Notes: generated by a model not told the origin, from the letters alone. DNA of 64,000 nucleotides from Littorina saxatilis (GCF_037325665.1 NC_090254.1:15241412-15305411); one strand, 5' to 3'; counted from the stretch's first letter, positions 11,303 to 23,460 are shown. Numbers and translations are program-made.

Positions 11303-11390
11303 CTTGTATAAACCATAAGAAAAGACCCCCGTCCATCACAAGTGACAGCCATAGGCCACGCCCACCTCGTGACGAGTGCCTGTGGAAACA
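11303..11390 (-). CDS. Weak candidate exon, unidentified
   Basis: An 88-nt stretch between ccttattgcag|TG and ACAAG|gtatga encodes FPQALVTRWAWPMAVTCDGR followed by GSFLMVYT. The WPMAVTCDGRG words recall one blade of an NHL-type propeller, but a single blade is too little to call. It lies between repeats. Confidence 0.22.
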
Positions 11391-11562
11391 CTGCAATAAG
11401 GAATTATCCCTGTTACTAGGCTAACAACTAGGATTCAACGCAGGATTATATAATTATCTGACGGACAGCGTGTTTCTTTATTATTGGTGATTTGTAATCC
11501 GATAATCCCTGGAGCACGAATGATGTGTGGTGAGCTTATCTGCCCTCGCAACTACGTAGAGC

Positions 11563-11567
<5 letters not shown>

Positions 11568-11631
<64 letters not shown>

Positions 11632-11632
11632 T
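11568..11632 (+). repeat. (TG)n microsatellite
   Basis: About 31 TG units just left of the inverted duplication arm, followed by AGTCTGTGTG repeats. Confidence 0.97.
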
Positions 11633-11713
11633 CTGTGTGTGAGTCTGTGTGTGTCTGTGTGTATCAGTGTGTATATATGTTAGTCCAGGCATCTTAGCCA
11701 CTTTAGTGAAGGG

Positions 11714-12719
11714 AACGTTGAAGTGACAATGACTAGGTTTAAAATGTCCCTTATCAGAAAGTTCAACCTCAGTCCTTTGATGTTTATTAAACACATTTTC
11801 ATAAAAAGTTGGCGCTTCATATGGAAAAGTGGCTTTGAAATTGACCCTAATCCTTCTTTGGGCTCTGTAAATGTCGTTTGGGGCTATGGTTGTAAAACGG
11901 TATCTACTGGTCACCCCAATGTATAAACTGAAAACTCTTTCTGCACCAGAACACGCAGAAAGGATTGTATCTGCCTGATGTCTGATGCTTTTCAAAATCC
12001 CCAACCACTAACACCTTCAAAACGGACATTAACTGACACTGTTGTTTTTCCCTATATAATCCTTACTATTTTTCCGAGACGTCGTCGTGTTGTGTATTTA
12101 GCTTGCCACAACCTCATACATGGTCCTAAAAGTTAAAGTTGAAGAAAATACTAAAGATAAATGAACAAGCTGACGCAGTGTCATTCGCACCGTGAATCCC
12201 CCCATGGGAACATACTAAAGTCTGGTTCCAAATAGGCTCAATTTCCTTCTATTTCTTTGTATTTCTGCCTCGTAGGGGAAGGGGTGTTCAAACCAAAGGC
12301 ACCTTTAAACCAAAATTCAAATCACACATCTTACAATACTAAGACACTCAGCAGTGAAAGGGTGTCTGCTGGTAAAAAATTCCAAACAATCCTAAAAGTA
12401 CTTCACTACTAAAAGTGCTTTTAAAAAGAGCCGTTATTTTTCCCTCTATATTCAGTATTGTGTTTTCTGCGAACATGTAGTCTATTTATATGGTTGTCGT
12501 GTGCACTTGAGTTGCTAAAGCGTTTTCAGTTGGGCATATGTCGTAAAGCAAAGAATTAGCCCTTTGAAAACCATCAGAACTGTCACACAAAAATAACATT
12601 TACCTATCTCACCAACTGACCAAACATAGGGCTTTTCCTTATGTATTATGTATTGTCGTGTTTTTTGTAGCATACTTGTGAAAACAGCCACCACTGTTGT
12701 AAATGATACTTTAAAGAGC
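11714..12719. repeat. Inverted duplication, left arm (1,006 bp)
   Basis: It runs from AACGTTGAAGTGACAATGAC to ACTTTAAAGAGC and is matched almost base for base by the reverse complement of 16,635-17,640. Both arms keep an open frame starting MGILKSIRHQADTILSACSG (here 12,004 leftwards), which continues for about 97 residues with one visible change (PTF versus PTL). A second shared frame contains VSFTTVVAVFTSMLQKTRQY. Neither resembles a family I know. The arms could be long terminal inverted repeats of a DNA element or a segmental inverted duplication. Confidence 0.85.
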
Positions 12720-13213
12720 ATTATTTCATTTTTACAGTTGAAGGACAACCTGGACTGCCGTATATTACAGCTGTTTTACAATCAGCCAAAATTTTCTTTA
12801 CAAACGTATGTTAAGAACAACTCCCATAGTGAAATTGAAGGAAAACAAAGTGAAAATCCCCCTGCCATAGAGGAGCTAAAGAACATTTATTTATTCCCCC
12901 CTCTGCTTCTTTACCTCTGTAAACTTGTAGAGCTAGTTATTTTTCGATAATGACCCAGCAACCAAACAAATAACGAGCCAGCAACAGCCTGAATCCTCGA
13001 TAGTGCAATGGGTTGAGAAGCTGTTCTGTTTTGGTACTACTTTTGCGACTGAAAAGTTCCGAACGCTCTATACGTACGAAGTATACATCTCTGGAGCAAA
13101 CAATACAAACATACCGCATTTAAATTAACAACTACAGGCCTGAACACATGAATCTCCTTATAAAATCCATGAGTGTTGTTGTTTTCTGAATCTAGATCTG
13201 CCGTGCACAAACC

Positions 13214-14999
13214 CACGCCGTGGATCGTGTAACTCTGCATTTGCGCCACCGCAACTTTTTATCGCTTCACGCCGACGAAGAGGCAAGCTGCGAGGTAGGT
13301 CTCTCGAATGATAAATTAAATTGTTAGAATGCTAGGCACTCAGCATGTTCTCAAGTGTTGCATTTCACATACGTATATCCTTAGCTATATTTCTGTATAT
13401 ATTGTTTGATGCTTTGATGGCCCTGGTGCTCGTGACGATCTGTTTTTCTTCTCGTTTCCCCATGTTTTGGGCATATTTTCAGTTTCTGCGTCAAATGCAA
13501 CAAAACGGAGATTACTGGTTATTCTTGGACATGTTCACCGATAACTTTAATGTTTTATGAATCTCCACGTGTAGTTTCTCTGTATATAGTTCCATATATA
13601 CTTTGCAAGAAGCAGATAAAAACAGAGTGTCAACAACTCTCTGTAATTCGCCACCGCATCAATTCAATGTTAGATGTAACTCGCCACCGCATTTTTTGTT
13701 ATTCGCCACCGCACTACGCAAATTGTTATTTTCAAACGCATCAACATCGTGGAGGCATTTAAACCTTTATTTTTGTCACAAAACTGACAGCAATTGATAG
13801 GAGCATTTTAACTTTAGTGCTGCAAGTTTTAAACTCAGGGGCGTGGCGTGATCTTGCCTATGCAAAGGATTTAAAGGCGCCATGAGTTGACAAACAAACT
13901 GTAGTATTTCTTCTTCTTCTTTTTCTTCTTCTTCTTCTTCTTCTTCTTCTTCTTCTGCAACAAAACCACTCGTATCCCGTCAGAAAAGTTATTGTATAAG
14001 CATATGTGATTGAAGAGCGCAGCGATTCTTGCCATTCTAGCAATAAACACTCAGTGGCTGAAATCACTAAGTTTGACAATATGGAACCTACCTCTTCCTG
14101 TTTGATTTGCGGTCACTTGAGTCTGAAACTGGGCCTGGAACGCTCCTGTTAAAAACATTGTGGGGCCAAATACCACATAATTCTAAAATTCTTAAGCTTC
14201 GTTGGTGTTTATGTGTGTGAAATAATTCTAAAATTCAGTCATTCCTATTACCAGCGACAACACAAAAACTCATCAGTTTGACGCTGGAAGAGAAAAGAAC
14301 GCCTCTGACAGACGTGACGTTTTTCGGGAAAGAAGAATGACGAAGAATGTGGGAGTGAAACGCCGCCAGGTGCTTCTCAGAAACGTGTTCTACAAAAGCT
14401 GAACTATACACTGAACTGAACAACTCCAAATCAATATTTTCAATTGGAAGTGACAGAATCACTGAACTCTTCAACATATTATGCAATTCATTGGACAGTT
14501 GCGGTGGCGAATAACATCCAAGACGTGAAATTGCGGTGGCGAATTACACCAAGCATCGGTGGCGTATAACATGAAGTCTAATTGTTTGTGTTTTCTTTTG
14601 CCGCGTGCGTCACCCAAAGACAAAATTGTGCAACAGCATTCATCAAGAATACAAAGGACATGTTTAGCTCACAGGATATCATCACGGGAATGCATCAATT
14701 AGTGCTGTTTCGTTGAAGTTACGAAGGAAGGGACAAATCGTGCAATTTCAGCTACAATTCCAGCAGAAATCGGACTTCAAAACTGCCGAAACCTGACATT
14801 TCGACTAAAAAAGCACGTACCTTAGACCTTGAGTATATACTTCTTTAAAATGTACTAATGAAGAATCTAGATGATGCCTGAAAGTCCTACAAATTTTCAT
14901 TTTCTGTGAGAGACCTACCTTGCAGCTTGCCTCTTCGTCGGCGTGAAGCGATAAAAAGTTGCGGTGGCGCAAATGCAGAGTTACACGATCCACGGCGTG
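13214..14999. repeat. Inner inverted structure with mirrored CGCCACCGCA clusters
   Basis: Arms of 92 bp (13,214-13,305 and 14,908-14,999) are inverted copies. Between them the word CGCCACCGCA occurs at 13,649, 13,682 and 13,704, and its complement at 14,500, 14,532 and (one mismatch) 14,555. One more copy lies inside each arm (13,244; 14,960). The distance from the arm copy to the cluster is 405 bp on both sides, and each cluster spans 55 bp. Its centre (about 14,107) differs from that of the outer duplication (about 14,677), so it is a separate element. A (TTC)n tract lies at 13,909-13,955. Confidence 0.75.
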
Positions 15000-15683
15000 A
15001 AACCGTTCATCACAAGCAAATTCCCAAGGCAAGTAACTCATACTCTAGCCGACAAGAGTAGTTCCCCTTCTTGCAATCTACTGGCCGTATAAAATTTCAT
15101 CTCACACGGCATCACTGCAGAGCGCCTAGAACTGTACCCACGGAATATGCGCGATATAAGACTCATTGATTGATTGATTGATTGATTTTAACGCAGTTTC
15201 TTCGACAACACTGACTGCAATCCGACGGTCAGTTTTCAACAATATTTCATTTAATAAACAGATCACACGCAACCAAATGCACACATCTCATCAATTTAAA
15301 CAACATAAAGCGGTTTCATACACTATTTTCCCCAGAAAACTGAACTTCATACAGTAATTAACGTTGGAACACGGGTGCAAAAGTTCGTCTGCTAGTCTCA
15401 TTTGACAAAAAACATTATCCTAAGCGATACTAAAACATAAACAAAACACACAATATCTGCCTTTACCGCCACAGCAGAATAACAGCTTATCTGTGTACTT
15501 GATTTTAGTCTAAAACAGGGAAACTGACAAGAAGTGTTAACAGAATGGAATGATTTGCACGGAACTATACAGCCGCGCATTAATCGATCGCCTGCGCAGG
15601 TTGACTGGTTGAGTGATTCGGATTCGATCAAACTTTCGCACAAAAACTCCTGTTTTCTTTGAATAACTGAAGAAAGGGGGAAT

Positions 15684-15836
15684 AAAGAGGTTACACACCT
15701 CGTCTCAGTGATTATTAAAAATAATGGTCTCAGTTCGCGGTCATGAAAAAGCTCGCTGAAGCTCGCATTTTTCATGATCCGCTAACTTCGACCATTATTT
15801 TTAATAATCACTGAGACTCGGCATGTAACCTCTACG
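15684..15836. mobile_element. Palindromic MITE, ~150 bp
   Basis: The arms GAGGTTACACACCTCGTCTC...TTAAAAATAATGGTC and their complement surround GCGGTCATGAAAAAGCTCGC and a second small hairpin. Such a structure can form a near-complete cruciform. Confidence 0.7.
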
Positions 15837-15954
15837 TATCGATCGAATTCCTTTCAGGTACTTATGACTTTGTTGTTGTTTTGACTATTGAACGAGCACA
15901 CACACACATGCATGCAATCCACATGTATGCAATCAAACACATAAGCTTCATATT

Positions 15955-16109
15955 TGGGCGTTTCAGGTTGACCGAAACTTCAAAGGAACTACAAAACACA
16001 CGTCATGTTGTTGTTGTTTTGACATTGAACAGCACACACACATGCAATCAAACACATGACGTGTTTTTTTTGAGTTCCTTTGAAGTTTCGGTCAACCTGA
16101 AAAGCCAAA
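15955..16109. mobile_element. Palindromic MITE, ~155 bp
   Basis: The arms GGCGTTTCAGGTTGACCGAA...CACGTCATGT and their complement enclose a CA-rich 45-bp loop. No target duplication is evident. Confidence 0.7.
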
Positions 16110-16165
16110 TTATAAAGTTTTGTCGGCCTCTGACGTCACATGACTCAAAGAAGGGAAATCCAATC

Positions 16166-16634
16166 TCCAATACGAATACGAATACGAATACGAATACTTT
16201 ATTATCTCATACAGAGAAATTTCAGTGTGGTGCACATTAAAAGACAAAACAAGTAATAAGACAACAGATAAAAATACCATACGAAGCATACTACACTCGC
16301 GCACGCATATGTACACTAACAGGAATAATAACATGATTCCAAATAGGTTAATTGCCGTCAGCTTTAGCTAAAAGTTTAACGCTAAAAACTATCATTGTCA
16401 CAGGACTAGATATGTCATTGAACAATATTTATCACAGGACTAGTCATTCGAGGGTTATCACACTCAGCATAAGGGTGCACATCAAAGAGTGTAAAAAATG
16501 TTCATCACAGAAATCAGTGCATATGTTCACCGGCACACATACTAGTTTTAATTAACTTAGGTATTTAAAAAGCCAATTGACTTCGGAATAAAACTGTTCT
16601 TAGTTCTGAGCGTGCGGAATCTGGGAGTGCGGAG
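16166..16634 (-). mobile_element. LINE 3' end with (GTATTC)n tail
   Basis: The minus strand ends CACACTGAAATTTCTCTGTA, TGAGATAATAAAG and then (TATTCG)n at 16,171-16,198. The rest is non-coding 3' UTR-like sequence, up to the junction with the inverted duplication arm at 16,635. The clade is unassigned. Confidence 0.55.
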
Positions 16635-17640
16635 GCTCTTTAAAGTATCATTTACAACAGTGGTGGCTGTTTTCACAAGTATGCTACAAAAAACACGACA
16701 ATACATAATACATAAGGAAAAGCCCTATGTTTGGTCAGTTGGTGAGATAGGTAAATGTTATTTTTGTGTGACAGTTCTGATGGTTTTCAAAGGGCTAATT
16801 CTTTGCTTTTCGACATATGCCCGACTGAAAACGCTTTAGCAACTCATGTGCACATGACAACCATCTAAATAGACTACATGTTCGCAGAAAACACAATACT
16901 GATTATAGAGGGAAAAATAACGGCTCTTTTTAAAAGCACGTTTAGTAGTGAAGTACTTTTAGGATTGTTTGGAATTTTTTACCAGCAGACACCCTTTCAC
17001 TGCTGAGTGTCTTAGTATTGTAAGATGTGTGATATGAGTTTTGGTTTAAAGGTGCCTTTGGTTTGAACACCCCCACCCCTACGAGGGAGAAATACAAAGA
17101 AATAGAAGGAAATTGAGCCTATTTGGAACCAGACTTTAGTATGTTCCCATGGGGGGATTCACGGTGCGAATGACACTGCGTCAGCTTGTTCATTTATCTT
17201 TAGTATTTTCTTCAACTTTAACTTTTAGGACCATGTATGAGGTTGTGGCTAGCTAAATACACAACACGACGACGTCTCGGAAAAATAGTAAGGATTATAT
17301 AGGGAAAAACAACAGTGTCAGTTAATGTCCGTTTTGAAGGTGTTAGTGGTTGGGGATTTTGAAAAGCATCAGACATCAGGCAGATACAATCCTTTCTGCG
17401 TGTTCTGGTGCAGAAAGAGTTTTCAGTTTATACATTGGGGTGACCAGTAGATACCGTTTTACAACCATAGCCCCAAACGACATTTACAGAGCCCAAAGAA
17501 GGATTAGGGTCAATTTCAAAGCCACTTTTCCATATGAAGCGCCAACTTTATATGAAAATGTGTTTAATAAACATCAAAGGACTGAGGTTGAACTTTCTGA
17601 TAAGGGACATTTTAAACCTAGTCATTGTCACTTCAACGTT
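16635..17640. repeat. Inverted duplication, right arm (1,006 bp)
   Basis: This is the partner of 11,714-12,719, opposite in orientation. It ends CTTCAACGTT. The flanks outside the two arms show no shared duplication. The inner junction meets a LINE 3' end at 16,634. Confidence 0.85.
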
Positions 17641-17929
17641 GTTCTCTTGTTTGCTTGGATCATGTGTTTGTCTCGGTCTATCTGTCAGTCTGCGTTCTCC
17701 TGGCTGTGCCCAGGACACGACTGTGACAATCTGGGGTTCTGTTACTGTGCAGTAGTTACCGTGTCTTACGTTTGTCGTTTCAAAAAAGCACACAGCCACT
17801 CAATTTTCCCTGACTCTATAATGATTTTTCAAGCTCACACCTCTGACGATCAGCCAAATCATTAGACGAATTCCAAAAATACTCGTAACTCAGTCGGGTT
17901 TGTAGGGGTTGTGGCCGGAAGGTGACCTT

Positions 17930-19317
17930 TTAATAATAATAATAATAAGAAGAAGAACATTTATATAGCGCTAAATCAAAAACTTTCGTTAAAAAGGCTT
18001 GCTCTAAGCGCTTCACATCTAAACTAAAACGTCATTCACACTCTTTGCAATGATGTACAAGAACTTCATGTCACACTCTTTCATTCAGTATAGCACCATT
18101 CACACAGTTGTTATTCTGTACAAGACAATAAGTTAGTCTAACATTTAGAATGTTCATAAGATGAAAACAAGAGAAAACCAGACTGATTAAAACAACTGCT
18201 TAGTGCTAACAAAGCATGAATCTTAATGATAACGTAATACATATTTAACTGTTAAGACCATAAAAAACCTATATGCTAAAATAACTTCGAACTTTTAAGA
18301 ACTTCTTATAAGATACACAGCACATCTAGATAAACACCAGAATGATAAAACAAAAGGCAACTCGTTAAAACTATTAAATGCATCAATGTCTAAAACACGA
18401 AAGACTCAAATATAAGATACACAATTCTCTAGAATTGTTTATTAAAACTGAAACCGACCTGCTCAAAGTAAACCATACCCACCCCCTCCCTACCCACCCC
18501 CAACCCTCCTCCTACACTAAATACTAATTATTTCTACTCTTAACTTCCCAACTACACGTTATCTATAAACTATGCACAGGAACATGTGTGTCAGCATTAT
18601 GTGGCACCGACATGACTTGTGCATATCTAGCCTACAGCTAAGGGTTAAAGTTAAAGGACTACTGCAGTGAAAAATTATATTTATAATAATTTAAAACAAA
18701 AGACAAAAATAACAAGCTGAATAGAGATGGAACCGTTACAGAACAGGCTAGGATGGCAAAATGTTGCGACTTTAGGAGTTGTGTTTCTGGAAGAGGTGAG
18801 TTTTGAGTGCTCGCTTGAATGACTGTACTGACTGAGAGTGGCGAATGTGAGAGGGGAGAGAGTTCCATTGAGTTGATGCGCAAAATGCAAAAGTGCGTTG
18901 TCCATATGCTTTTAATTTTGTGTGTGGGATGACTAGGGTGCGGCTATCAGAAGAGGAGCGGAGTTGTCTAGCAGGAGTGTATACAGTGAGAAGTTCAGAG
19001 AAATAAGCAGGAGACGAGGCAGAGAAGAAGTGAAAGCAGAGAGTGGACAGTTTGTATTCAATGCGGGCTTGGATGGGTAACCAGTGGAGTGTGCGGCGAA
19101 GTGGTGTGACATGATCTTTTTTTCGTGCTTTGAGGATCAGGCGTGCTGCAGAATTTTGAACTTTCTGTAGTTTGTGCAGGAGGTAGAGTGGACAGCCAGA
19201 GAGAAGAGAGTTGCAGTAGTCAAGTTTAGAAAGAACAAGATTGCAGACAAACAATTGAAGGACCAATTGCTGGCGAGGGGTGTGCTGGAAACGCGTGCAT
19301 GTCTCCGCGTGCTTCCT
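17930..19317 (-). mobile_element. L2/CR1-like LINE, 3' fragment
   Basis: The C-terminal part of a reverse transcriptase (LSKLDYCNSLLSGCPLYLLH, LQKVQNSAARLI, LHWLPIQARIEYK) is open from about 19,311 to 18,772. About 0.8 kb of 3' UTR follows, ending AGCGCTATATAAATGTTCTT and (ATT)n at 17,930-17,950. That tail style is typical of L2-type elements. The 5' side stops exactly where an inverted-repeat element begins (19,318). Confidence 0.85.
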
Positions 19318-19543
19318 GTGTAACACGAAATTTTTACTCCACGAAAAATTTACTCCGGAGTAAATATTTCGTACGAAATTCTTACTCCGAGTACACTTTT
19401 CGTACGAGAAAAAAACTCCCCAAGGCACGAAAAAATTACTCCCTCCACGAAATTTTTACTCCCCATTTTTACATTTAGTCAAGTTTTGACTAAATGTTTT
19501 AACGTAGAGGGGGGAATCGAGACGAGGGTCGTGGTGTATGTGC

Positions 19544-19588
<45 letters not shown>

Positions 19589-20750
19589 TGTCTGTGTGTG
19601 TGTGTAGAGCGATTCAGACTAAACTACTGGACCGATCTTTATGAAATTTGACATGAGCGTTCCTGGGTATGAAATCCCCATACGTTTTTTTCATTTTTTT
19701 GATAAATGTCTTTGATGACGTCATATCCGGCTTTTCGTGAAAGTTGAGGCGGCACTGTCACGCCCTCATTTTTCAACCAAATTGGTTGAAATTTTGGTCA
19801 AGTAATCTTTGACGAAGCCCGGACTTCGGTATTGCATTTCAGCTTGGTGGCTTAAAAATTAATTATTGACTTTGGTCATTAAAAATCTGAAAATTGTAAA
19901 AAAAAATAAAAATTTATAAAACGATTCAAATTTACGTTCATCTTATTCTCCATCATTTTCTGATTCCAAAAACATATAAATATGTTATATTTGGATTAAT
20001 AACAAGCTCTGAAAATTAAATATATAAAAATTATTATCAAAATTAAATTGTCGAAATCAATTTAAAAACACTTTCATCTTATTCCTTGTCGGTTCCTGAT
20101 TCCAAAAACATATAGATATGATATGTTTGGATTAAAAACACGCTCAGAAAGTTAAAACAAAGAAAGGTACAGAAAAGCGTGCTATCCTTCTTAGCGCAAC
20201 TACTACCCCGCTCTTCTTGTCAATTTCACAGCCTTTGCCATGAGCGGTGGACTGACGATGCTACGAGTATACGGTCTTGCTGAAAAATGGCATTGCGTTC
20301 AGTTTCATTCTGTGAGTTCGACAGCTACTTGACTAAATGTTGTATTTTCGCCTTACGCGACTTGTTTTTACTTCCAGTAAAAATCTCGTACGCAAAAATG
20401 GGATGCGGGCGAAGGGATAATGCCAATAAGTGATCTCGCGCACACGAATGTCGCGCTACCCTCCTTCCACCCCTTCCACCACCAAGACTAGCAGGGGACA
20501 AGGGAGTAAAATTTCGTACACCTGGCATGGGAAGTTAATTGCTCGTGTTGGGGTGAAGTAATTTATTCGTTATTTATTCGTCAGGGGAATAACATTTTTG
20601 TACGAAATTTTTACTCGGAACTCACCTGTCTTGGGGAGTAATTTTCTCGTGTAATGGGGAAGTGCTTTTTTCGTAAAGAGAGTAACATTTTCGTGCGAAA
20701 TTTTTACTCCGGAGTGAAAATTTCGTGGGAGTAATTTTCTCGTGTTACAC
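19318..20750. mobile_element. Inverted-repeat element built of ACGAAATTTTTACTCC words
   Basis: The ends are GTGTAACACG and CGTGTTACAC. Inside are many direct and inverted variants of CGAAATTTTTACTCC and GGAGTAAAATTTCGT (19,325, 19,449, 20,598, 20,696 and others). The middle is replaced by the family A element at 19,466-20,367. Without it the element is about 530 bp. The family is unknown. Confidence 0.65.
19466..20367 (-). mobile_element. Helentron/HINE-like element, family A, full-length copy
   Basis: On the minus strand it starts AACAAGTCGCGTAAGGCGAA at 20,367 and ends with the complete hairpin at about 19,470-19,497, followed by A's. About 900 bp long, it is the best full-length example here. 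It contains a 40-bp (TG)n tract (19,549-19,587). It is inserted in the inverted-repeat element spanning 19,318-20,750. Confidence 0.7.
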
Positions 20751-20911
20751 CGGCACACCCCTAGCTAGTCATTGGTCCTCGATTACGTCTTGTCTTGTCT
20801 TGTCTTTCCATTACTGCCCACAATCAACAGTAGTGATTATTTCGGCACTTGATGGGATGTTGCGCAAGTCCAGTAAAGCAGCGTTTCCAGCATCCAAAAG
20901 TCCATTAAAGT

Positions 20912-23300
20912 TCACAGGTTGGGGAGTATGGGGGGGAGGGGACATGAGTCACAGTGGCTGCTGGTTTGGTGCGAGGCGCGCGACACAAAGGTGTCGACAG
21001 TGCGGGCCTCGACGACAGCTGCTGGTAGAGAGTTCCAGTCCTTCACTGTGCTGGGTAGAAAAGCGGCACTCCGATACTGAGTGCGGCAGGTGATGAGGCC
21101 GAACTGCTGGCAATGGCCTCTTCGCTGGCGTGGTGGTAAGGGGGCCAGCTTCGACTTGATGCCCGGACAGTGGACGATGCTGTTCTTGATCTTATAGAGC
21201 ATCGAGAGGCGGGCAAGCTTCCTGCGCTCCTCCAGAGACTGCCACCCAAGGGAGTCCAGCATCCGGCTGACATTTGACGTGTTGTGGTAGCGGTTGCAGA
21301 CGAATCGGGCAGCTCGTCTCTGGACGGCCTCAAGCTTGTCGATGTTCTTCTGGGTGTGCGGGTCCCATACTGACGAGGCGTACTCCAGGATAGGCCTGAC
21401 AAAGGCCTTGTACGCCTGCTCTTTCACGGATCTTGATGAGATCTTCAGATTGCGCCGCAGGAACCCCAGGGTCATGTTTGCCTTGCTGACGATGTTGTTG
21501 ATATGGTCGTCCCAGCACAGGTCACTCTGAATGGTCACACCCAGGTACTTGACCGCCTTCACTGTCTCCAGCGTATGCCCGTGGAGCTGGTAAGAGGGCT
21601 GTAGTGGGCGTCTGCTCCTCGTAACAGGCAGGGTGTTGCACTTTGCAGGGTGGAACTGCATGTCCCAGTTCTTCTCCCACTCGGCTAGGCGATGGAGGTC
21701 TTGTTGTAGCTGGGCCTGGTCATTTACGCTAGTCACCACCCTGTACACTGCAGTGTCATCCGCAAACAGGCGCGCTAGTGCCGTCAGTCTCTCCGGGAGG
21801 TCGTTAATGTACGCTAAAAATAGCGTCGGCCCCAGCACCGAGCCCTGCGGCACCCCTGAGCGGACGCTGCCAAACGAGGAGCGACTGCCGTTCACCACCA
21901 CGGCCTGACGTCTTTGATGGAGAAAGTTCTTGATCCAAGCAAGTGCAGCTCCTCGGACACCGAAGTTTCGGAGTTTGTGGGTAAGCAGACTGTGGTTGAC
22001 GCGATCAAATGCTTTCGCCAGATCCATGATCAACACGTCCGTCTGCTTCCCACTCTCGAGGTTGCTCGTGAGCTCTTCGGTGAAGTCCAGGAGCTGAGTC
22101 TCGCAGGACCGACTTCGACGAAAGCCGTGTTGATTATCGTCGAGGACGTCGTTGTTGTCAAAATGTTGCAGCATGGCGCTCACCACGATGTGCTCCATGA
22201 GATTGCACGCCACGCAGGTGAGAGACACCGGCCTGTAATTGGCTGGATTGTACTTCTCCCCCTTTTTGAAGATCGGAGTGACGTGCGCGTCCTTCCAGTC
22301 AGGTGGAACTGAGCCAGTGGTTAGTGATGACTGGAAGACGGCGGTGAGGCCTGGTGCCAGCTCCTTTGCCAGTTCTTTGAGAACCCGTGGGCTAATCCCA
22401 TCAGGTCCTGTCGCCTTGTTTGGATTCAAGTTCGCCATCAGTTTCTGGACGCCATGCGCTGTAATGTGGATCTCATCCATGGGAGGAGTGCTCGAGGCCC
22501 AGGCCGGCACACCAGTCCTGGCCTCAAACTCTTCCTCACTGAACGCAGCGCCGTCACCAAACACTGACTGGAACTGTGCGTTGAGGACCTCCGCCTGTGC
22601 TATTGGGTCAGACGTCAGCTGGCCATCCTTCTTCAGAGGTGCAACACCGGTGCCGGTAGATTTCTGGTTCTTCATATATATACGTCCAGAAACGTTTGTT
22701 CTTTCCAGCTCTTTCCGGGTCATCTTCACCTGTGAAGATGTTGTTGAGGTATTTCCAGTAGCTGTGGCGCAACCGCCGCTGTACTTCCCTACGCAGCTGT
22801 TTCATGTAGGTTTTGAGGTCGTTGGAGCCGAGTTTCTTCATGTTGCGGTAGGCTCGGTCTTTTCTGTTGATCAGACTTTGCAGGTCAGCGGTCACCCAGG
22901 GCTGACTGACTTTAGGCCGGGACATCTTGTGTGGCACAGACGTCTTCACTGCTTTCTGGAGCTTTTCCTTGAAGGTTGTCCATAGCTCCTCTGTAGTGGC
23001 AGTGTCCTGTATCTGTTGAAGGTCGGCGCTCAGTTCTGTGGCAGCCTGCCGCAGCGTTGGCCAGTCAGCTCTGTCGTACAGGGGAATCTCTCGCTGCTGT
23101 TGCTTCTTTCTTGGTATGCAGATGTTGAATTCGCAGTTTGGGATGTTGTGGTCAGACAGGCCGGGAACAACTTCCACACGTGGGACGAGCTGGGGACAAT
23201 TCGTTAGGAAGAGATCCAACGTGTTGTCGTCTCTGGTCGGCTCCTTCACAAGCTGCGTGTCTACGTTTGCAAGATAAGGCAACGCTTCCACAACCCATAC
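20912..23300 (-). mobile_element. 5'-truncated LINE with reverse transcriptase
   Basis: A 605-codon frame (22,729-20,912) holds a whole non-LTR reverse transcriptase: NPNKATGPDGI (residues 102-112), YRPVSL (165-170), DLAKAFD (236-242), GVPQGSVLGP (292-301) and the catalytic FADD (322-325). A C-terminal thumb region follows (LEYASSVWDPH, RRAARFV). Upstream, in a second frame (23,291-22,608), lies the end of the endonuclease with GLSDHN and a basic linker. The two frames are separated by a two-base slip in a (TA)n run near 22,680. The rest of the endonuclease is absent. A pentamer tail (TCTTG on +) lies at 20,787-20,808. It is of the CR1/L2/Jockey group; the clade was not resolved by eye. Confidence 0.9.
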
Positions 23301-23458
23301 AAACCTGACGGAGTTATTTTTGATAATCGTCTATCATTCAGCTCACACGAAACAAAATAAAAATAAGAGAAACTCTTACCCAATGAAAAATCCTGGGCGT
23401 AACTTAGCATGATAAAATCGTTATAAAAACATTGGTGACATTCTATTTTACAGAAAAA

Positions 23459-23460
<2 letters not shown>

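Noticed and set aside
15398-15775. 125-codon minus-strand frame
   Set aside because: It overlaps the palindromic element at 15,684 and has no splice or family support.
11714-17640. Polinton or other large virus-like element
   Set aside because: The long inverted arms recall such elements, but no capsid, polymerase, integrase or protease sequence is visible between them and no target duplication is seen.
22239-22985. 248-codon plus-strand frame
   Set aside because: It is the antisense of the LINE reverse transcriptase.
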